In this document: positions 26,412-36,004 of the stretch, piece after piece
Numbering within the stretch: the first letter of the stretch is position 1
Layout: every line of letters starts with the position of its first letter
DNA from: Cytophagaceae bacterium
GTDB taxonomy: Bacteria; Bacteroidota; Bacteroidia; Flavobacteriales; Flavobacteriaceae
Direction: 5' to 3'
Assembly (NCBI GenBank): GCA_002710685.1
Contig: PALD01000054.1
Span: 62,001 to 126,000 of the forward strand
DNA length: 64,000 nucleotides
Notes under the pieces: generated by a model
Database searches by the model: none
Seen by the model: only the letters and a program-made list of their open reading frames with translations
What the model was told of the DNA's origin: nothing
Translations under genes and position numbers: made by a program

Positions 26412-27734
26412 TTGGACCCTGACCCTGCCAGTCTACTTTTAATTCAAAATGATTTTTCCGTGGCGACAATCTTGGGATTGGTCGCCGTTTTGGTCCTGCT
26501 GGTCTTTTCGGCCTTGATAAGCGGTACTGAAGTAGCATTTTTTTCGCTCACACCGGCAGACCTGGAGCTGGACCCAGAAAAACAATCCCGCAAGCAGGCC
26601 ATCGTTATACGCCTGCTGGAAAAGCCAAAAAAGTTGCTTGCCACCATTCTTGTGGCAAACAATTTTATCAATATCGCCATCGTGTTGCTTTTTTCAAGCG
26701 TGAGCGACGTGTTCTTTGCAGGGCTTGAAGAAATCAAGATCTGGGTAACAGATTTGCGCTTTCTCATCGAGGTCGTGGCGGTGACGTTCCTGATATTGAT
26801 GTTTGGCGAGATTTTGCCTAAGGTCTATGCCAGCCGTAACAAGGAGTCGTTTTCCAGTCAGATGGCCTATCCCATGGCGGTGCTTGATTTTTTGATTTCG
26901 CCCATAAGTACCCCCATGCGCTCCGTGACCTTGTTCTTGCATGGCAGGCTGGGCAAGCAAAAATCAAACATAAGCGTAGACCAGCTTTCACAAGCTCTCG
27001 AACTTACCAGCGAGGAAGACACCTCCATTGAAGAGCAAAAGATCTTACAGGGTATCGTAAGCTTTGGCAATACAGATACCAAGCAGGTCATGAAGCCCCG
27101 CATGGATATCTTTGCGTTGAACGAGGAGTGGCCTTTCGGCGAAATAATACCTCAAATCGTTGAAAATGGATATTCCAGGGTTCCCGTATTCAAGGATAAC
27201 ATTGACAACATTACCGGTATATTGTATGTAAAAGACTTGTTGCCGCACATTGACGAGGTGGATTTTGAATGGAATTCACTCTTGCGCGATGCCTACTTTG
27301 TCCCCGAGAACAAAAAGCTGGACGACCTCTTGACCGAGTTTAAGAACAAGCGCAACCACCTGGCCATTGTGGTAGATGAATATGGTGGCACGAGCGGCTT
27401 GATATCACTGGAGGATATCATTGAAGAAATCGTGGGGGATATAAGTGATGAGTTTGATGACGAGGATATCATTTTTTCAAAACTGGATGACAATAACTAT
27501 GTCTTTGAAGGCAAAACATCCCTCAAGGATTTTTACCGTGTCATCAAGCTGGAAGACCCCGTGGATTTTGAAGAAAGCAAGGGCGAGGCCGAGACCTTGG
27601 CTGGTTTCCTGCTGGAAATAGCAAAGGGTTTCCCCCGAAAGAATGAAATAATAAACTTTAATCAATATGCGTTTACCATTGAGGCTATTGACCGTAAGCG
27701 CATAAAGCAGATAAAACTCACCATAGGCGCGTAA
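26412..27734 (+). CDS. gldE: Gliding motility-associated protein GldE (CorC/HlyC family)
   Basis: A 440-residue inner-membrane protein. The N-terminal half has several membrane helices of the DUF21 type (FSALISGTEVAFFSL, ILVANNFINIAIVLLFS, FGEILPKVYAS), followed by a CBS pair (PRMDIFALNEEW, GYSRVPVFKDNIDNITGILYVKDL, HLAIVVDEYGGTSGLI) and a C-terminal CorC_HlyC domain. GldE is implicated in gliding motility in Flavobacterium johnsoniae and pairs with gldD, which follows by 16 bases here. Start TTG. Confidence 0.92.
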   Translation: MDPDPASLLLIQNDFSVATILGLVAVLVLLVFSALISGTEVAFFSLTPADLELDPEKQSRKQAIVIRLLEKPKKLLATILVANNFINIAIVLLFSSVSDVFFAGLEEIKIWVTDLRFLIEVVAVTFLILMFGEILPKVYASRNKESFSSQMAYPMAVLDFLISPISTPMRSVTLFLHGRLGKQKSNISVDQLSQALELTSEEDTSIEEQKILQGIVSFGNTDTKQVMKPRMDIFALNEEWPFGEIIPQIVENGYSRVPVFKDNIDNITGILYVKDLLPHIDEVDFEWNSLLRDAYFVPENKKLDDLLTEFKNKRNHLAIVVDEYGGTSGLISLEDIIEEIVGDISDEFDDEDIIFSKLDDNNYVFEGKTSLKDFYRVIKLEDPVDFEESKGEAETLAGFLLEIAKGFPRKNEIINFNQYAFTIEAIDRKRIKQIKLTIGA

Positions 27735-27750
27735 CCCCTCGCAACATAAA

Positions 27751-28323
27751 TTGCCAATCTTGAAAATAAGAGCTTTACTTATCACATCCATACTTGTTGC
27801 AATGGTTTCCTGTGGTGAAGAAACCCTGCCAAAACCTGCCGCGCAACTTGCCCTACAATATGATGTGCCAAGGTATAATGCCTGGGAGTATGGGGATTGC
27901 CCCTATGTGTTCATGAAGAACACGCAAGCGGTGGTTGAATATGATGGCAACTGCTCTGCAATATTGAAGTATCCCCAGCTTAACGGCGCGCTCTACCTTA
28001 CTTACCGCAAGGTTGATGGCAACCTGAGGCAGCTTCTTACAGATGCGCAAAAACTGACCTATGAACACGTCATCAAGGCTGATGAAATCTACAATCAGCC
28101 GTATGTTGATGAGCTGAACAATGTATATGGCATGTTTTACGACGTTTCTGGCAATGCGGCTTCACAATCTCAATTTTATGTAACTGATAGTTTGAACAAC
28201 TTCCTCACGGGTTCCATTTATTTTAATACAGAGCCTAACTATGACAGTATCCTTCCGGCGGCAGCCTATTTAAAAAAGGATATCAAGCGCATTCTTGAAA
28301 CATTGCGCTGGCGCGAAAAATAA
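27751..28323 (+). CDS. gldD: Gliding motility lipoprotein GldD
   Basis: A 190-residue lipoprotein needed for gliding in flavobacteria. Lipobox AMVSC (Cys21) followed by GEE; then PKPAAQLALQYD, CPYVFMKN and LYLTYRKVDGNL, as in known GldD. Two TTG start candidates (27751 and 27760); either keeps the signal peptide. It closes the mutY-ssb-gldE-gldD group and is followed by a terminator. Confidence 0.92.
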   Translation: MPILKIRALLITSILVAMVSCGEETLPKPAAQLALQYDVPRYNAWEYGDCPYVFMKNTQAVVEYDGNCSAILKYPQLNGALYLTYRKVDGNLRQLLTDAQKLTYEHVIKADEIYNQPYVDELNNVYGMFYDVSGNAASQSQFYVTDSLNNFLTGSIYFNTEPNYDSILPAAAYLKKDIKRILETLRWREK

Positions 28324-28349
28324 AAAAGGACCCCTGAAGGAGTCCTTTT
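28324..28349 (+). terminator. Terminator after gldD
   Basis: AAAAGGAC ... GTCCTTTT stem. The plus-strand tail after the stem is short in Ts, and the A/T flanks allow use from both sides, so it may also serve the converging M16 gene. Confidence 0.7.
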
Positions 28350-28373
28350 CGTGTCAACGAAATCCTATAATAC

Positions 28374-30443
28374 TTATTCAAAAAGAGCTGCATCAACCTC
28401 TGGGTTGACCTCTACTTTTGAGATGATAAAGTCAATGCTCTGTGGCCCCATGCTCTGGGATAGCACAAATGGAAACTTAACACCATCAACTTCTTTATAA
28501 TCTCCAAAATTGAAGGTCTGCTGAATGGTCTGTGGCCCCATCTGCAGCTGGGTCACCGTCCTTAATTTAAGACCGGTCTCCATGTCAAAATAGTTTGTGT
28601 CCCCATTGCCCATGTCAACAACGTATGTGTTTTTGCCATCCACTTTTTCTGCACCGGTAAGTTGCATCGCGGGATCCTCGACCATGGTAAGTTCTGGAAA
28701 GGGTGGTGCGGCAGTACGCAATTTTTCGAGCAAATCGTCATTAAGGGGCATCTTTTTACCTTGCTGTACCATAAAGCCACTGTTGCCATTAAGCACCTGT
28801 TTGCTCAAGGTCTGCCCCTGCATGCTCAGCAGTTGTACAAATCTGTCATTAGTGGTGCGTAGCATGAGCAGGTCTAGTTGCCTGCCCTGCATGCTGGCCT
28901 GCCCCTCAACCTGTACGGCATTTATTTTTTCTAGCGCGCCCACGCCTCCCAGGGCCTGCAGGTAGTTTGCCACTACTTTAAAGGCGTTCATGTCCTCGGG
29001 GACCTCTATTTTGTACTCTGGGCGTTCAACCGGGTTTCCTTCTTTATCAAAGTAATTTACGGGAATGGTCTTGCCGTCAAAGGTCACCTTCTCTAGATTG
29101 TCGAGCACCTCGCTGCCCTTACCTGCAATGATGATGCGGGCATTGTCAACAAGAAAGTATTTTTTTGCCACCCTTTGAACATCTGCAATGGTCACCGCGT
29201 CGATTTTTGTGAGGTAATCCTTATAGAAATCATCGTCGAGGTCCTCGGTCTCAATGTTTAGTGCGAATGAGGCAAGCGTTCCCGGTTGCTCAAGGGAGCG
29301 AACAAATGAACCCGTGTATTTTGCCTTGGCGTTTTCCAGGTCTTTTTTGCTCACGGGCTTGTCACGAAAGTTCTTTATCTCATCCAGGAATGCGACCACT
29401 GAGCTGTCAGTAACCTCATTTCTTACACTCGCTGAGGCGCGAAAGGTTGCTGGCCCGTATTTATCGTTGCCTATTGAAGAGTAGGCACCATAGGTGTAGC
29501 CCTTGTCTTCGCGCAGGTTGAGGAAGAGCCTTCCTTCACCGCCACCGCCTAAAATCTGGTTGGCAATCAACACGGGAAAATAGTCAGCATCCTTCATTTT
29601 AAGGTTGACCAGGTTGAGGACGATGATCTGTGATTGTACGGCATTTGGCATATCCACAAAATCAATCTCAGTACCGGTTACGTTTGCCGGGGTTGCGTTG
29701 TTGTTCTGTAGTTCTGCTCCTTTTTTCCAGTCCTTGAAATATTTTTTAACCTGCTTCTTGACATCCTTGTACTTGACGTCACCTATGACCACAAGGTAAG
29801 CGTTGTTAGGAACAAAAACCTTGTTGTAATATTCCTTCATGTCCTGCATGGTAACGCTTTCCAGTCTTTCTGGGGTAAGGATTTCACCATTTGAATTATC
29901 CTTGCCATATGCTAAAACGCTGGCTAGTTTTGATGCGGCCTGCCCCACATTTTTTTCATTGCTCTTGAGGTTTTCAAGGATGATGTTCTTTTCCTTGTCA
30001 AATTCATCCTGGGAAAAGTTGGGGTGGAGTGCGGCATCTGCCATTAATTGCAGGATGCGCTCGCTGTATTTAGAAAGCCCGTTGCCAAAAGCGCTGCTGG
30101 ACCCAAAATTGACGGAAGCACCCATATAATCTACTTCTTCATAAAAAGCATCTTTGTCTATGGATTGTGACCCCTTGCCCAGCATGCTGCTCAACATATC
30201 AGCAGCACCTATGGCATCACCTTCTTTTACGGGGGGATTGTCAGTTTGTAAAGAATAGATTACCCTGGGTAGTTTATGATCTTCCACCACGATGACCTTG
30301 AGGCCATTCTTGAGGTCAAATGATTTTGGGTCCTTTATGTTTATTTCGGGGGCTGGGCCGGGTGTGGGTTGCTTTGTTCTATCAACTTGTGCGGTTGCCA
30401 CAAGCCCCGTTAAGAATAGTATGCTGAATATTAATTTCTTCAT
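28374..30443 (-). CDS. M16 peptidase-like subunit without zinc site, with C-terminal extra domain
   Basis: A 689-residue exported member of family M16 (signal peptide ending at ATAQ). The place of the HxxEH zinc motif is occupied by ADMLSSMLGKG, so it should be catalytically inactive, but it keeps the R/Y substrate-binding pair in LREDKGYTYGAYSS. After the M16 region (to about residue 460) comes an extra domain with QGRQLDLLML, YFDMETGLKLR and VDGVKFPFVLS, resembling LolA/LolB-type lipoprotein-carrier folds. It lies 10 bases downstream of the active M16 gene; the two probably form a heterodimeric periplasmic peptidase. Confidence 0.9.
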   Translation of the reverse strand: MKKLIFSILFLTGLVATAQVDRTKQPTPGPAPEINIKDPKSFDLKNGLKVIVVEDHKLPRVIYSLQTDNPPVKEGDAIGAADMLSSMLGKGSQSIDKDAFYEEVDYMGASVNFGSSSAFGNGLSKYSERILQLMADAALHPNFSQDEFDKEKNIILENLKSNEKNVGQAASKLASVLAYGKDNSNGEILTPERLESVTMQDMKEYYNKVFVPNNAYLVVIGDVKYKDVKKQVKKYFKDWKKGAELQNNNATPANVTGTEIDFVDMPNAVQSQIIVLNLVNLKMKDADYFPVLIANQILGGGGEGRLFLNLREDKGYTYGAYSSIGNDKYGPATFRASASVRNEVTDSSVVAFLDEIKNFRDKPVSKKDLENAKAKYTGSFVRSLEQPGTLASFALNIETEDLDDDFYKDYLTKIDAVTIADVQRVAKKYFLVDNARIIIAGKGSEVLDNLEKVTFDGKTIPVNYFDKEGNPVERPEYKIEVPEDMNAFKVVANYLQALGGVGALEKINAVQVEGQASMQGRQLDLLMLRTTNDRFVQLLSMQGQTLSKQVLNGNSGFMVQQGKKMPLNDDLLEKLRTAAPPFPELTMVEDPAMQLTGAEKVDGKNTYVVDMGNGDTNYFDMETGLKLRTVTQLQMGPQTIQQTFNFGDYKEVDGVKFPFVLSQSMGPQSIDFIISKVEVNPEVDAALFE

Positions 30444-30453
30444 TGCTGTATTT

Positions 30454-31767
30454 TTACTGTTGTTCTTTAGGTAGATATTCTAGGACCACTCGCTGTGTGG
30501 GCTTGAGGTATTTGTTTGCTACCTCCCGAATTTCTTCCTTGGTGATAGACCTGTAGATGTCAATCTCTGTATTGATAAGGTCTGTATTGTCATAGAGCAT
30601 GTAATAGGTTGCCAGTGAGCCTGCAATACCTGCAATGCTTGAGTTGCTGTTCACAAAATCAGCTTCGGCATTGTTCTGCAGTTTTTCAAAATCTTCCTGG
30701 GAGATAAGGTCCGTACGCAGTTTTTCTATTTTTGATTCAATCTCGCTGGACAGGGTCTCCAGGCTTGTCTCGCCCAGCGGCAGCGCAAATATCAAGTACA
30801 TGCCATAGTCTTCCTGCTCCTGGTTAAATGCTCCTACCTGGGCTGCAAGTTTTTTGGTGTCAACCAAATCTTTATACAGTACAGAGCTTTTACCACCGCT
30901 CAAATATGTTGAGATCATATTGAGCACATAGCTATCGCGCTCGCCATATCCCGGTGTTCTGTATGCCGTGATGCTGGCAGGGAGCTGTATGTTTGCGTCA
31001 TAGGCCTTGGCATCCCTTTCTTGGGTGATGGGGTCTTCTTTAGGGTAGCTGCGGGTCAATTTCTCGCCCCGTGGAATGGCTGCAAAATACGCATTGATAA
31101 GTTCTTTGGTTTTATTGATGTCAATGTCACCGGCAACCACAAGAACAGCATTGTTGGGCACATAATATTTCTTGAAATAATCCTTGAACTCGTCGAGCGT
31201 GGCGGCATCCAGGTCCTTCATGTAGCCCACATTGGGGTCCTTGTAGGGGTGCTTGTCAAAGAGGTTTTCGCTTATAGCGAAAATCATCTGCCCGTAAGGC
31301 CTGTTGTCATACGATGACCGGCGTTCTTCTTTCACGACCTCGTTCTGGGTGTCAACCCCATCCTTCTCGATGACCGGGTGCAACATGCGCTCAGACTCCA
31401 TCCAGAGGCCTAGCTCAAGGTTGTTGCTGGGGAAGACCTCATAATAATAGGTGCGGTCCTGCGAGGTGTTTGCGTTGTTTGTGCCCCCGTTAGAACTCAC
31501 GATTTCAAACCATTTTCCGTTTTCTATGTTTTCAGTGCCTTCAAAAAGCAGGTGTTCAAAAAAGTGTGCAAAACCTGTCCTTCCTTCTTCGCGATCCTTT
31601 CCGCCCACATGGTACATGACTGATGTGGTGACCACTGGTGCGGCGTTGTCCTTGTGGAGGATGACATGAAGACCATTGTCCAGGTCATATTCTTCAAACT
31701 CTACCTTTTGTGCGCTAAGCGCAACCGTGCCCGTAAAAAAGGCGAGGGCTACTATTTTTAAATTCAT
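30454..31767 (-). CDS. M16 family zinc peptidase (catalytic subunit)
   Basis: A 437-residue exported peptidase (signal ends near ALSAQ). The inverted zinc motif is H68-F-F-E71-H72 in GFAHFFEHLLFEGT, with the third ligand in the NEVVKEERR segment. The R/Y pair of the M16 C-terminal half is absent. It complements the downstream M16-like protein, which has the R/Y pair but no zinc site, as in heterodimeric M16B enzymes. The palindrome at 31266-31282 is read FAISE. Confidence 0.93.
   Translation of the reverse strand: MNLKIVALAFFTGTVALSAQKVEFEEYDLDNGLHVILHKDNAAPVVTTSVMYHVGGKDREEGRTGFAHFFEHLLFEGTENIENGKWFEIVSSNGGTNNANTSQDRTYYYEVFPSNNLELGLWMESERMLHPVIEKDGVDTQNEVVKEERRSSYDNRPYGQMIFAISENLFDKHPYKDPNVGYMKDLDAATLDEFKDYFKKYYVPNNAVLVVAGDIDINKTKELINAYFAAIPRGEKLTRSYPKEDPITQERDAKAYDANIQLPASITAYRTPGYGERDSYVLNMISTYLSGGKSSVLYKDLVDTKKLAAQVGAFNQEQEDYGMYLIFALPLGETSLETLSSEIESKIEKLRTDLISQEDFEKLQNNAEADFVNSNSSIAGIAGSLATYYMLYDNTDLINTEIDIYRSITKEEIREVANKYLKPTQRVVLEYLPKEQQ
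31266..31282. repeat. Dispersed palindrome TTTCGC-TTATA-GCGAAA within the M16 gene
   Basis: Perfect palindrome read on the minus strand as Phe-Ala-Ile-Ser-Glu. Confidence 0.75.
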
Positions 31768-31973
31768 TTATCGATAATTTTAATGTGTGGATTAGTTGTA
31801 GTATTCATGTAATTGTTACACAAAACCCGTCAGGATGTATAAAATTAACCAGTATAATGCTCTTAAAAAGTTAAAGCAGCAGGTTTATAAATTCCGCAAA
31901 CGTTAACTTTAACAGTGTGTTAAGCCATGTTGATGTGTTAATTTAAGAACTTTAGATACTAAAGATTCAAGTT

Positions 31974-32480
31974 ATGCCCAAGATAACACTGCCCATACGC
32001 TATGGTATTGCGATTGCCGCCGGCCTCATCGCATACTTTCTTTTTCTTGCACTTTTTAAACTGCATACCAACCCCATTTTTAGCCTTGCCAATGGTCTTA
32101 TCACGGGGTATGGCATCTATGAGGCCATAAAACATTACAGATTGAAAAAAGTGGGAGAGATGGAGTATGGCGATGGGTTCTCAGTAGGTGTGGTAACGGG
32201 ATTTATAGCCACGCTGCTCTTTACGCTCTTCTTTGGGCTGTATGCTGGCAATATCAACCCAGAATATATAGAAGAACTTATCACAAGCTGGTCTAACACC
32301 TATAAAACCGGCCTGGGCACCGTTATCTTCATGGTGGCCCTGATGGGTTTCTCCACCAGTGTCGTGCTCACCTTGTCCTTTATGCAACTGTTCAAGAAAA
32401 GCTGGAACACGCGCAATACCAAAAAAGAGATGAAACAAAGGCAGGAAGATATAGGTAAGGCTTCTGCACAACATTCCTAA
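31974..32480 (+). CDS. DUF4199 family membrane protein
   Basis: A 168-residue protein with four membrane spans (about residues 8-28, 32-50, 70-92, 115-138) and the family block EAIKHYRLKKVGEMEYGDGFSVG (seen in part). The basic C-terminus is cytoplasmic. Function unknown. Single gene on the plus strand between the M16 pair and rplU. Confidence 0.82.
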   Translation: MPKITLPIRYGIAIAAGLIAYFLFLALFKLHTNPIFSLANGLITGYGIYEAIKHYRLKKVGEMEYGDGFSVGVVTGFIATLLFTLFFGLYAGNINPEYIEELITSWSNTYKTGLGTVIFMVALMGFSTSVVLTLSFMQLFKKSWNTRNTKKEMKQRQEDIGKASAQHS

Positions 32481-32535
32481 TTATTTTACTGTTGATATTT
32501 CATGGTTTATTCCTTGTTTTTAAGGAATAATAATA

Positions 32536-32566
32536 TTTGTATTTTATTGAAATAGACGTATATTTG
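32536..32566 (+). promoter_or_regulatory. Full-consensus Bacteroidota promoter of rplU-rpmA
   Basis: TTTG (32536-32539), 19 bases, TATATTTG (32559-32566): an exact match to the TTTG-N19-TAnnTTTG housekeeping promoter. It lies 63 bases upstream of rplU. Confidence 0.8.
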
Positions 32567-32628
32567 CGCCCGCTTAAGCGAGAAGCTTTTGCGCCTTTTT
32601 AAACAAAATATTTTTTAACAACAACGCT

Positions 32629-33357
32629 ATGTACGCAATTGTAGAGATAGCAGGGCAGCAATTTAAAGTTGCAAAAGACCAAAAGATCTACGTACACCGC
32701 CTTGCAGAAGATGAAGGAGCTAATGTAAGCTTTGACAAAGTTCTTCTTACAGGTGACGGTGACAATGTAACTCTTGGCGCCCCGGCTATAGAAGGAGCAC
32801 TAGTAGGTGCCAAGGTGGTAAGACACCTTAAAGGAGACAAGGTAATCGTCTTCAAAAAGAAAAGACGTAAAGGTTACAAAAAGAAAAACGGCCACAGGCA
32901 GTACCTTACCCAGTTGGAAATTCTTGACATCAGCATCGATGGAAAGAAAAAGCCAGCTAAAAAAGCTGAATCTAAAGAAGCTGAACCTAAGAAAGCAGCT
33001 AAAAAAGAGACAGCCAAGCCCAAGGCTAAAAAAGAAGTTGAAGTAAGTGAGAACCTTATAACACGTGCAGAAAACCGTGCAGAAAAGGATGGCATTGAAA
33101 TCAACCTCGACAATGTTCTTCACAACATAGGTACAGCACTTAAGGCTGATGCTGATGATCTAAAAAAAATCAACGGTATAGGGCCCGCCTTTGAGAAGAA
33201 ATTAAATGAGATAGGTATCTACACCTATGAGCAAATTAGTAAATTGAAGGCTGCTGATAAAGAAGAGCTTTCTGCAATAGATGGTATTACCCGTGAAAAG
33301 ATTGAATCTGAAGAATGGGTCAAGCAGGCTAAGGCTTTACTAAAAGAAAAAAAATAA
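32629..33357 (+). CDS. rplU: 50S ribosomal protein L21 with C-terminal helix-hairpin-helix extension
   Basis: The first ~103 residues are a normal L21 (MYAIVEIAGQQFKVAKDQ, KVVRHLKGDKVIVFKKKRRKG, GHRQYLTQLEI). A Lys/Ala/Glu-rich linker (about 105-145) leads to a C-terminal domain with two HhH-like segments: DLKKINGIGPAFEKKLNEIG and ELSAIDGITREKIE. At 242 residues it is more than twice the normal L21. The extension occurs in other Flavobacteriia; its role is unknown, nucleic-acid binding is an inference. Co-transcribed with rpmA. Confidence 0.93.
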   Translation: MYAIVEIAGQQFKVAKDQKIYVHRLAEDEGANVSFDKVLLTGDGDNVTLGAPAIEGALVGAKVVRHLKGDKVIVFKKKRRKGYKKKNGHRQYLTQLEILDISIDGKKKPAKKAESKEAEPKKAAKKETAKPKAKKEVEVSENLITRAENRAEKDGIEINLDNVLHNIGTALKADADDLKKINGIGPAFEKKLNEIGIYTYEQISKLKAADKEELSAIDGITREKIESEEWVKQAKALLKEKK

Positions 33358-33383
33358 AGTATTAATCACAAAAACTTTATATC

Positions 33384-33647
33384 ATGGCACATAAAAAAGG
33401 AGTAGGTAGTTCAAAGAACGGTAGGGAATCAGAATCAAAACGCCTAGGTGTTAAGATTTTTGGTGGTCAAGAAGCCATCGCTGGTAACATTATCGTAAGA
33501 CAAAGAGGTAATACACATCACCCAGGTGAAAACGTGTATGGTGGTAAAGACCACACGCTTCATGCAAAAGTAGACGGTACCGTTAAGTTTACTAAAAAAG
33601 CTGGTGGTAAGTCATACGTTTCAATCGTACCTAAAGCAGAGGCTTAA
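33384..33647 (+). CDS. rpmA: 50S ribosomal protein L27
   Basis: An 87-residue large-subunit protein near the peptidyl-transferase centre. Begins [24 protein letters not shown] (quoted in part), with [13 protein letters not shown] and the [11 protein letters not shown] end. No N-terminal cleavage extension, as expected outside Firmicutes. 26 bases after rplU. Confidence 0.98.
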   Translation: MAHKKGVGSSKNGRESESKRLGVKIFGGQEAIAGNIIVRQRGNTHHPGENVYGGKDHTLHAKVDGTVKFTKKAGGKSYVSIVPKAEA

Positions 33648-33677
33648 TCAATTAAGTTCTTTGTTTCAAGATAAATA

Positions 33678-33706
33678 AAAACCCTTCAGGAGACTGGAGG
33701 GTTTTT
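33678..33706 (+). terminator. Terminator after rplU-rpmA
   Basis: AAAACCCTTCAG ... CTGGAGGGTTTT hairpin followed by Ts, 31 bases after the rpmA stop. Confidence 0.85.
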
Positions 33707-33740
33707 TGTTTTGTTGCCTGATGTTTTCTCTATGCCAAGA

Positions 33741-34550
33741 TCAATATTCAATTAAATAAGTTTCTTTATTATTGTTGCTGTGTTGAACGTCAATTTCATT
33801 TACATACCCTTCTTCATCGTATTTATAGCTGAAGATCTCACTATAAAGGTTTCCATCAGAAGTATTTACAGTCATTTTTCCAGGGTTATTAATGGATAAT
33901 AACTTTTGAGGAAAGAGATAATATATTTCCTGAAAATCATTCCAAAAATGGGTTAATGTTTTTTTACCTGAATCCCAATTAGAAAATTCAACAAAAGTTG
34001 ATTTTCCTTGAGGTATATTCGTTATCATTATAGATAGGATATTTCCATCATCAGAATATTTGAAGTCTTCTGTTAATGTAAGCTCTCCGTCAGAATTAAA
34101 AATTTTAAATTCCCTTATTAGATCATTATCAAAAATATATTCTCTACTACCTGTTATTTCAAAATCTTCATTACCGTAAGAATAATACCTGTCTGATATT
34201 GCTTTTGACGAATTAGAGGTAGTGAAAACTTCTTTATAATTATATGAGGGATTATTATTAGTAAAACTTATAGTTTCCATTGACTGGGAAATAAAATCTC
34301 CTGTGTAATTATAAGAAATGGAATAGGTTGTATTATCATCGTTATTAAAGGTCTGTTGGCTTAGCAATCTTTCCTGATTATCATATTCATAATCTGTCTC
34401 AATATCTTCATTGACCCAAATAATTTTTGAAACAGATTTTGTTATTTGCTCTTGTTCGTTCATATCCTCATCCATTGATTCACTTTTACAAGAAAGAAAT
34501 AATACTGATAGTATTGAGAGCTTTAAGAAATAAGTTGATGGATTTCTCAT
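33741..34550 (-). CDS. Hypothetical lipoprotein, AT-rich
   Basis: A 269-residue predicted lipoprotein with lipobox LFLSC. The body has YD-type beta-hairpin repeats (DYEYDNQERLLSQQ, DFKYSDDGNILSI, SYKYDEEGYVNEID) as in many Bacteroidota surface proteins. Base composition is distinctly AT-rich and codon use differs from neighbours, hinting at recent gain. No palindrome of the dispersed family occurs in it. Function unknown. Confidence 0.75.
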   Translation of the reverse strand: MRNPSTYFLKLSILSVLFLSCKSESMDEDMNEQEQITKSVSKIIWVNEDIETDYEYDNQERLLSQQTFNNDDNTTYSISYNYTGDFISQSMETISFTNNNPSYNYKEVFTTSNSSKAISDRYYSYGNEDFEITGSREYIFDNDLIREFKIFNSDGELTLTEDFKYSDDGNILSIMITNIPQGKSTFVEFSNWDSGKKTLTHFWNDFQEIYYLFPQKLLSINNPGKMTVNTSDGNLYSEIFSYKYDEEGYVNEIDVQHSNNNKETYLIEY

Positions 34551-34583
34551 GGAATAAATTATAATTAAGGTGAAAATAACAAA

Positions 34584-34606
34584 AAGCCCTGCAAATTGCG
34601 AGGCTT
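34584..34606 (-). terminator. Terminator of ahcY
   Basis: On the minus strand AAGCCTCGCAA ... TTGCAGGGCTT followed by TTTTTG, 23 bases past the ahcY stop. Confidence 0.8.
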
Positions 34607-34628
34607 CTTATTTTATAGAAACAAATTT

Positions 34629-35945
34629 TTAGTACCTGTAATACTCAGGCTTAAATGGCCCCTTGACCTTTACATCTATGTAATCAGCCTGATCTTGAGT
34701 AAGCTCGGTCAGCTCAACACCTATCTTCTCAAGGTGGAGTGCCGCAACCTTTTCATCAAGGTGCTTGGGAAGCATGTAAACCTTGTTCTCGTATTTGTCA
34801 GTGTTTTTCCAAAGCTCGATCTGTGCAAGCGTCTGGTTTGTAAAAGAGTTGCTCATCACAAAACTGGGATGACCAGTGGCACACCCTAGGTTCACAAGAC
34901 GTCCTTCGGCAAGAAGGATGATGTCCTTACCATCGATGGTATATTTATCTACCTGAGGTTTGATTTCTACTTTAGTACTGCCAAAGTTCTCATTTAACCA
35001 AGCTACTTGAATCTCATTGTCAAAGTGGCCTATGTTACAAACGATGGTCTTGTCTTTCATCGCCTTAAAGTGCTCGCCGCGTACAATATCCTTGTTTCCA
35101 GTAGTGGTGATGACGATGTCTGCTTTTTCAACAACGGTTTCAAGACGTTTTACCTCAAACCCGTCCATGGCTGCTTGTAGTGCGCAGATAGGGTCAATTT
35201 CAGTGATGGTAACGATAGAACCTGCCCCACGGAAGGAAGCCGCTGTACCTTTACCCACATCTCCATAACCACAAACCACCACGCGCTTGCCGGCCAGCAT
35301 AACATCGGTCGCGCGACGTATTGCATCGACGGCGCTTTCGCGACAGCCAAATTTATTATCAAACTTAGACTTGGTCACACTGTCGTTCACATTGATTGCG
35401 GGCATGGGCAAGGTTCCCTTTTTCATGCGGTCGTAAAGGCGGTGCACACCGGTCGTGGTCTCTTCAGAGAGGCCTTTTACCCCGGCGGCAAGCTCTGGGT
35501 AGGTGTCAAGCACCATGTTGGTAAGGTCACCACCATCATCAAGTATCATGTTGAGAGGTTCACGGCTTTCGCCAAAAAAAAGCGTCTGCTCGATACACCA
35601 GTCAAATTCTTTTTCGGTCATGCCCTTCCATGCATATACCGGGATACCGGCAGCAGCTATGGCGGCCGCGGCATGGTCCTGTGTGGAGAAGATGTTGCAT
35701 GAGCTCCAGGTTACCTCAGCACCCAGGGCAACCAGGGTCTCTATCAATACCGCTGTTTGAATGGTCATGTGCAGGCAACCGGCGATGCGTGCACCCTTGA
35801 GCGGTTGTTCTTTTCCATATTCTTCGCGCAGGGCCATAAGACCTGGCATCTCGGCCTCTGCAAGTTCAATTTCCCTTCTTCCCCATTCAGCTAGGGCAAT
35901 ATCCTTAACTTTATATGGTACGTAAGGCAATGTTTCTGTTGACAT
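34629..35945 (-). CDS. ahcY: Adenosylhomocysteinase
   Basis: Splits S-adenosylhomocysteine into adenosine and homocysteine, clearing the product of methyl transfers. The 438-residue protein has [13 protein letters not shown], the substrate block [12 protein letters not shown], the NAD-binding [10 protein letters not shown], and the C-terminal KPEYYRY. The start MSTETLPYV is an ATG. A GCTTTCGC half-palindrome near 35333 and another near 35560 (read GES) lie in the gene. Confidence 0.98.
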   Translation of the reverse strand: MSTETLPYVPYKVKDIALAEWGRREIELAEAEMPGLMALREEYGKEQPLKGARIAGCLHMTIQTAVLIETLVALGAEVTWSSCNIFSTQDHAAAAIAAAGIPVYAWKGMTEKEFDWCIEQTLFFGESREPLNMILDDGGDLTNMVLDTYPELAAGVKGLSEETTTGVHRLYDRMKKGTLPMPAINVNDSVTKSKFDNKFGCRESAVDAIRRATDVMLAGKRVVVCGYGDVGKGTAASFRGAGSIVTITEIDPICALQAAMDGFEVKRLETVVEKADIVITTTGNKDIVRGEHFKAMKDKTIVCNIGHFDNEIQVAWLNENFGSTKVEIKPQVDKYTIDGKDIILLAEGRLVNLGCATGHPSFVMSNSFTNQTLAQIELWKNTDKYENKVYMLPKHLDEKVAALHLEKIGVELTELTQDQADYIDVKVKGPFKPEYYRY

Positions 35946-36004
35946 ATTGCTATCTTTACAATTCTTGATTTTGGGGCAAAATTACGCATAATCCTTAACT
36001 TAAC

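Noticed and set aside
33741..34550. AT-rich lipoprotein gene as part of a mobile element
   Set aside because: No transposase, integrase, direct repeats or inverted ends are visible around it.
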